Of a DNA stretch of 64,000 nucleotides, positions 60,728-64,000 are shown in pieces. The notes below the pieces were generated by a model. The model saw nothing but the letters and a program-made list of their open reading frames with translations. It made no database searches and had not been told where the DNA came from. This stretch comes from Parasulfuritortus sp036391875 (GTDB lineage Bacteria; Pseudomonadota; Gammaproteobacteria; Burkholderiales; Thiobacillaceae), in NCBI GenBank assembly GCA_036391875.1, contig DASVZA010000019.1, positions 1-64,000 on the forward strand, read 5' to 3'. The translations under genes were made by a program, and so were the position numbers. Positions within the stretch are counted from its first letter, which is position 1; each line of letters opens with the position of its first letter.

Positions 60728-62469
60728 ATGCGTAGCCCTCGGGACTGGTTCCGGATCAATCGACTGCAGCGCAAGGTACTGCTGGTGGTGGTGGTCATCA
60801 TCGTGGTGCCCATGGTGGTGACCGGCACCCTCAGCGCCTATTGGGTCACCCGCCGGGTGGATGCCTCGATCGAGAACTGGCTGCGCGAATCGACCCGGCT
60901 CAATCTGGACTGGCTGCACGGGTTGCATCACAACGGCCGGCTGTTCGCCGATGTCCTGGAAGAGGTGAACCAGGGCCGCTGGCAGCCCGACACCGGCCGG
61001 TCGCCGATCCCGGCCCGGCTTCAGCCGCTGGCCCAGGAACTGGGCATCAGCTTCGTCCAGGTCTACGGCCGCGACGGCCGACTGGTCTACAGCTCTTCGC
61101 CGCTGAACATCGCCTGGCGCCCCAAGGACGGCCAGGACGAGGTCCTGATCCGGATCCGGCGCGGCGAACAGCATCTGCTGGCGGCGCTCACCGTGGTCGG
61201 TGCCGCCGGACCGGACCCAGCCCGCTACCGGATCGTGGTCGGCACCCTGTTCGACAAGCCGCTGCTGCAGCGCCTGGGCACCACCAGCGGCCTGAAGACC
61301 CGGCTCTATTACCCCCGCGGCGAGGACTTCGCCAAGGCCTTCGCCGAAGAGGAAAGCGCCTCCCTGCGGCTGCGCCTGCCGCCGGAGGCCTTCGCCCAGT
61401 TGCAGCAGCACCGGGAATACTTCAACCCGGAAGCCGAGGAAGGCGAGTACTGGGGCCTCTACACCCCGGTGCTGGACGCCACCGGCCGCATGGAGGCGGT
61501 GCTGTTCAGCGGCCTGGCGCACCGACACGGCGACCAGATCCTGGCCGACCGCACCACCCTCACCCTCGCCATCGCCCTGCTCGGCACCCTGCTGGCCGGC
61601 GCCATGGGCCTGCTGCTCAGCCGGCTGGTGATCCGGCCGGTCGAAGCGCTGCGCGACGGCGTACTCAAGGTGGCCGCCCAGGACTTCAAGGCCGAAATAC
61701 CGGTCGGCGGCGACGACGAGCTGGGCGACCTCGCCCGCGCCTTCAACACCATGGCAGCCAGCCTGCGCCACGCCCGCGATGAGCAGCAGATGGCATTCCG
61801 GCGCGACAAGATCACCGCCATGGGCGAACTGTCGCTGGCCATGGCGCACGAGATCCGCAACCCGATCGGCGTGATCAACACCGCGGCGCAACTGCTGGAG
61901 AAGGCCGAGGGCGACCCGACGCGCCAGGCCGACCTGACCCGCATGATCCGCGAGGAGACCGCGCGCCTGAACGGCCTGCTGCGCGACTTCCAGCAACTGG
62001 CCAAACACCGCAAGCCGGAATTCGCCGCCGTCCCGCTGCAGAAGCCGTTGGAGGCGGCGGTCCGCTACCGCCTCGCCGGCCGGCCCGACGTGGTCGTCAG
62101 GCGCGACTACAACCACGGCGAGCGCCTGATCCAGGCCGACACCGAACTGCTGCAGCAGGCCTGGACCAACCTGATCAACAACGCCCTGGAGGCGATCGGC
62201 GCCAACCCGGCCGAGCTGACCCTGCGTTCCTGGCAGGAGGACGGCACGCTCTGCCTGGCCCTGGAGGACAACGGCCCGGGCGTGCCGATCGATCTCGTGC
62301 CGCGCCTGTTCGAGCCCTTCTTCACTTCCAAGGAGCACGGCAGCGGCCTGGGCCTGACCATCACCAACACCCTGGTCGAAGCCAACGGCGGCCGGCTCGA
62401 ATACGCCCCCGGCCGCGCCGGCGGCGCCAGTTTCGTCATGCGGTTCCCCGAAGCCGCGGGAGAAACCTG

Positions 62470-62470
<1 letters not shown>
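60728..62470 (+). CDS. NtrB-type membrane sensor histidine kinase
   Basis: A 580-aa kinase. Membrane helix 1 is at about 18-38 (VLLVVVVIIVVPMVVTGTL), a 240-residue periplasmic sensor region follows, then helix 2 at about 278-298, a HAMP domain (RPVEALRDGVLKVAAQDF), an H-box MAHEIRNPIGVINTAA, and an ATPase domain (NALEAIG, LEDNGPGVP, GSGLGLTIT). The signal is unknown. It pairs with the NtrC-type regulator, whose ATG overlaps its stop by one base. Confidence 0.9.
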
Positions 62471-63858
<1,388 letters not shown>

Positions 63859-63951
63859 CCCGCCCCGGCCCATGACGGACGCCAGGCCCGGCTGCCGGGC
63901 ATTCCGGCCTGTTTAAGTAAAACTTAACAATCCCCCGGTTATAAGATTGCC

Positions 63952-63967
63952 TGGCGGACGCTTGGCT
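63952..63967 (+). promoter_or_regulatory. Weak sigma-54-like element at the window end
   Basis: TGGCGGACGCTTGGCT keeps GG and GC at the correct spacing but departs from consensus at CAC and at the second T of TTGC. It would read into sequence beyond the window. Its position after an NtrC-type gene is suggestive only. Confidence 0.3.
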
Positions 63968-64000
63968 CAGCCACCGTCCGAAGCCGATGCCGGCGCGACT

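Noticed and set aside
63885..63899. GCCCGGCTGCCGGGC hairpin after the NtrC-type gene as terminator
   Set aside because: No T-run follows it, so termination is not supported.

Overview
The window is about 64 kb of GC-rich, densely packed chromosome from a Gram-negative bacterium. The best fit is a nitrogen-fixing betaproteobacterium of the Thiobacillus/Rhodocyclales kind. The reasons are an NifL-NifA regulatory pair of the Azotobacter type beside an Rnf operon, a RegB/RegA redox pair, a PilA/TfpX pilin unit, a MutT-ThiE fusion, a DUF3579 gene beside nifA, and a classical RpfC/RpfG/RpfF quorum-sensing set. No rRNA, tRNA, CRISPR array, phage or insertion sequence was seen.

Layout. 1-504: start of mpl (cell-wall recycling), truncated by the window edge. 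771-5311: a DSF (diffusible signal factor) quorum-sensing locus, with rpfG and rpfC convergent on the synthase gene rpfF. 5504-7561: a LysR regulator divergent from lrgAB. 7562-8262: an EF-hand protein gene behind a consensus sigma-54 promoter. 8524-17510: lipA, then a zinc-homeostasis block (COG0523 GTPase, a DksA without zinc cysteines and with a histone-like tail, yidD, Zur-like regulator, ZIP transporter, DUF2796 protein, ABC ATPase and permease, DUF3299 protein) ending in decayed exbB and exbD remnants. 17511-23851: a STAS protein, hslV without hslU, regA/regB, a copper chaperone, phoU, and an overlapping cluster of an AAA ATPase, a MutT-ThiE fusion and a small membrane protein. 24741-29707: a GIY-YIG gene bracketed by repeat doublets, argJ and an AddA-like helicase-nuclease. 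29870-33251: pilA behind a sigma-54 promoter, tfpX-like, ygfX-like, dacB. 33252-33567: a DnaA-box-bearing AT-rich region, then priA, argS, a SPOR protein, dsbA and an orphan NarL-type regulator.

39632-58722 is a nitrogen-fixation region. The rnfABCDGEH operon on the minus strand (electron supply to nitrogenase) faces nifL-nifA. It is followed by DUF3579, an EthD-like protein, three little-known genes (including a triple-repeat protein and a V4R-like protein), and then nifB, a 2[4Fe-4S] ferredoxin, an ArsC-like nitrogenase-associated protein, two [2Fe-2S] ferredoxins, nifQ and draG. Sigma-54 boxes and TGT-N10-ACA NifA sites precede rnfA and nifB, so the pathway can be read as: NifL senses redox and nitrogen status, NifA activates rnf and nifB, Rnf and the ferredoxins deliver electrons, NifB and NifQ build FeMo-co, and DraG reactivates ADP-ribosylated nitrogenase reductase. 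The structural nifHDK genes and draT are not in the window.

58724-63858 holds a DUF599 membrane protein, a Sel1-repeat protein, and an NtrB/NtrC-type pair whose targets are not visible.
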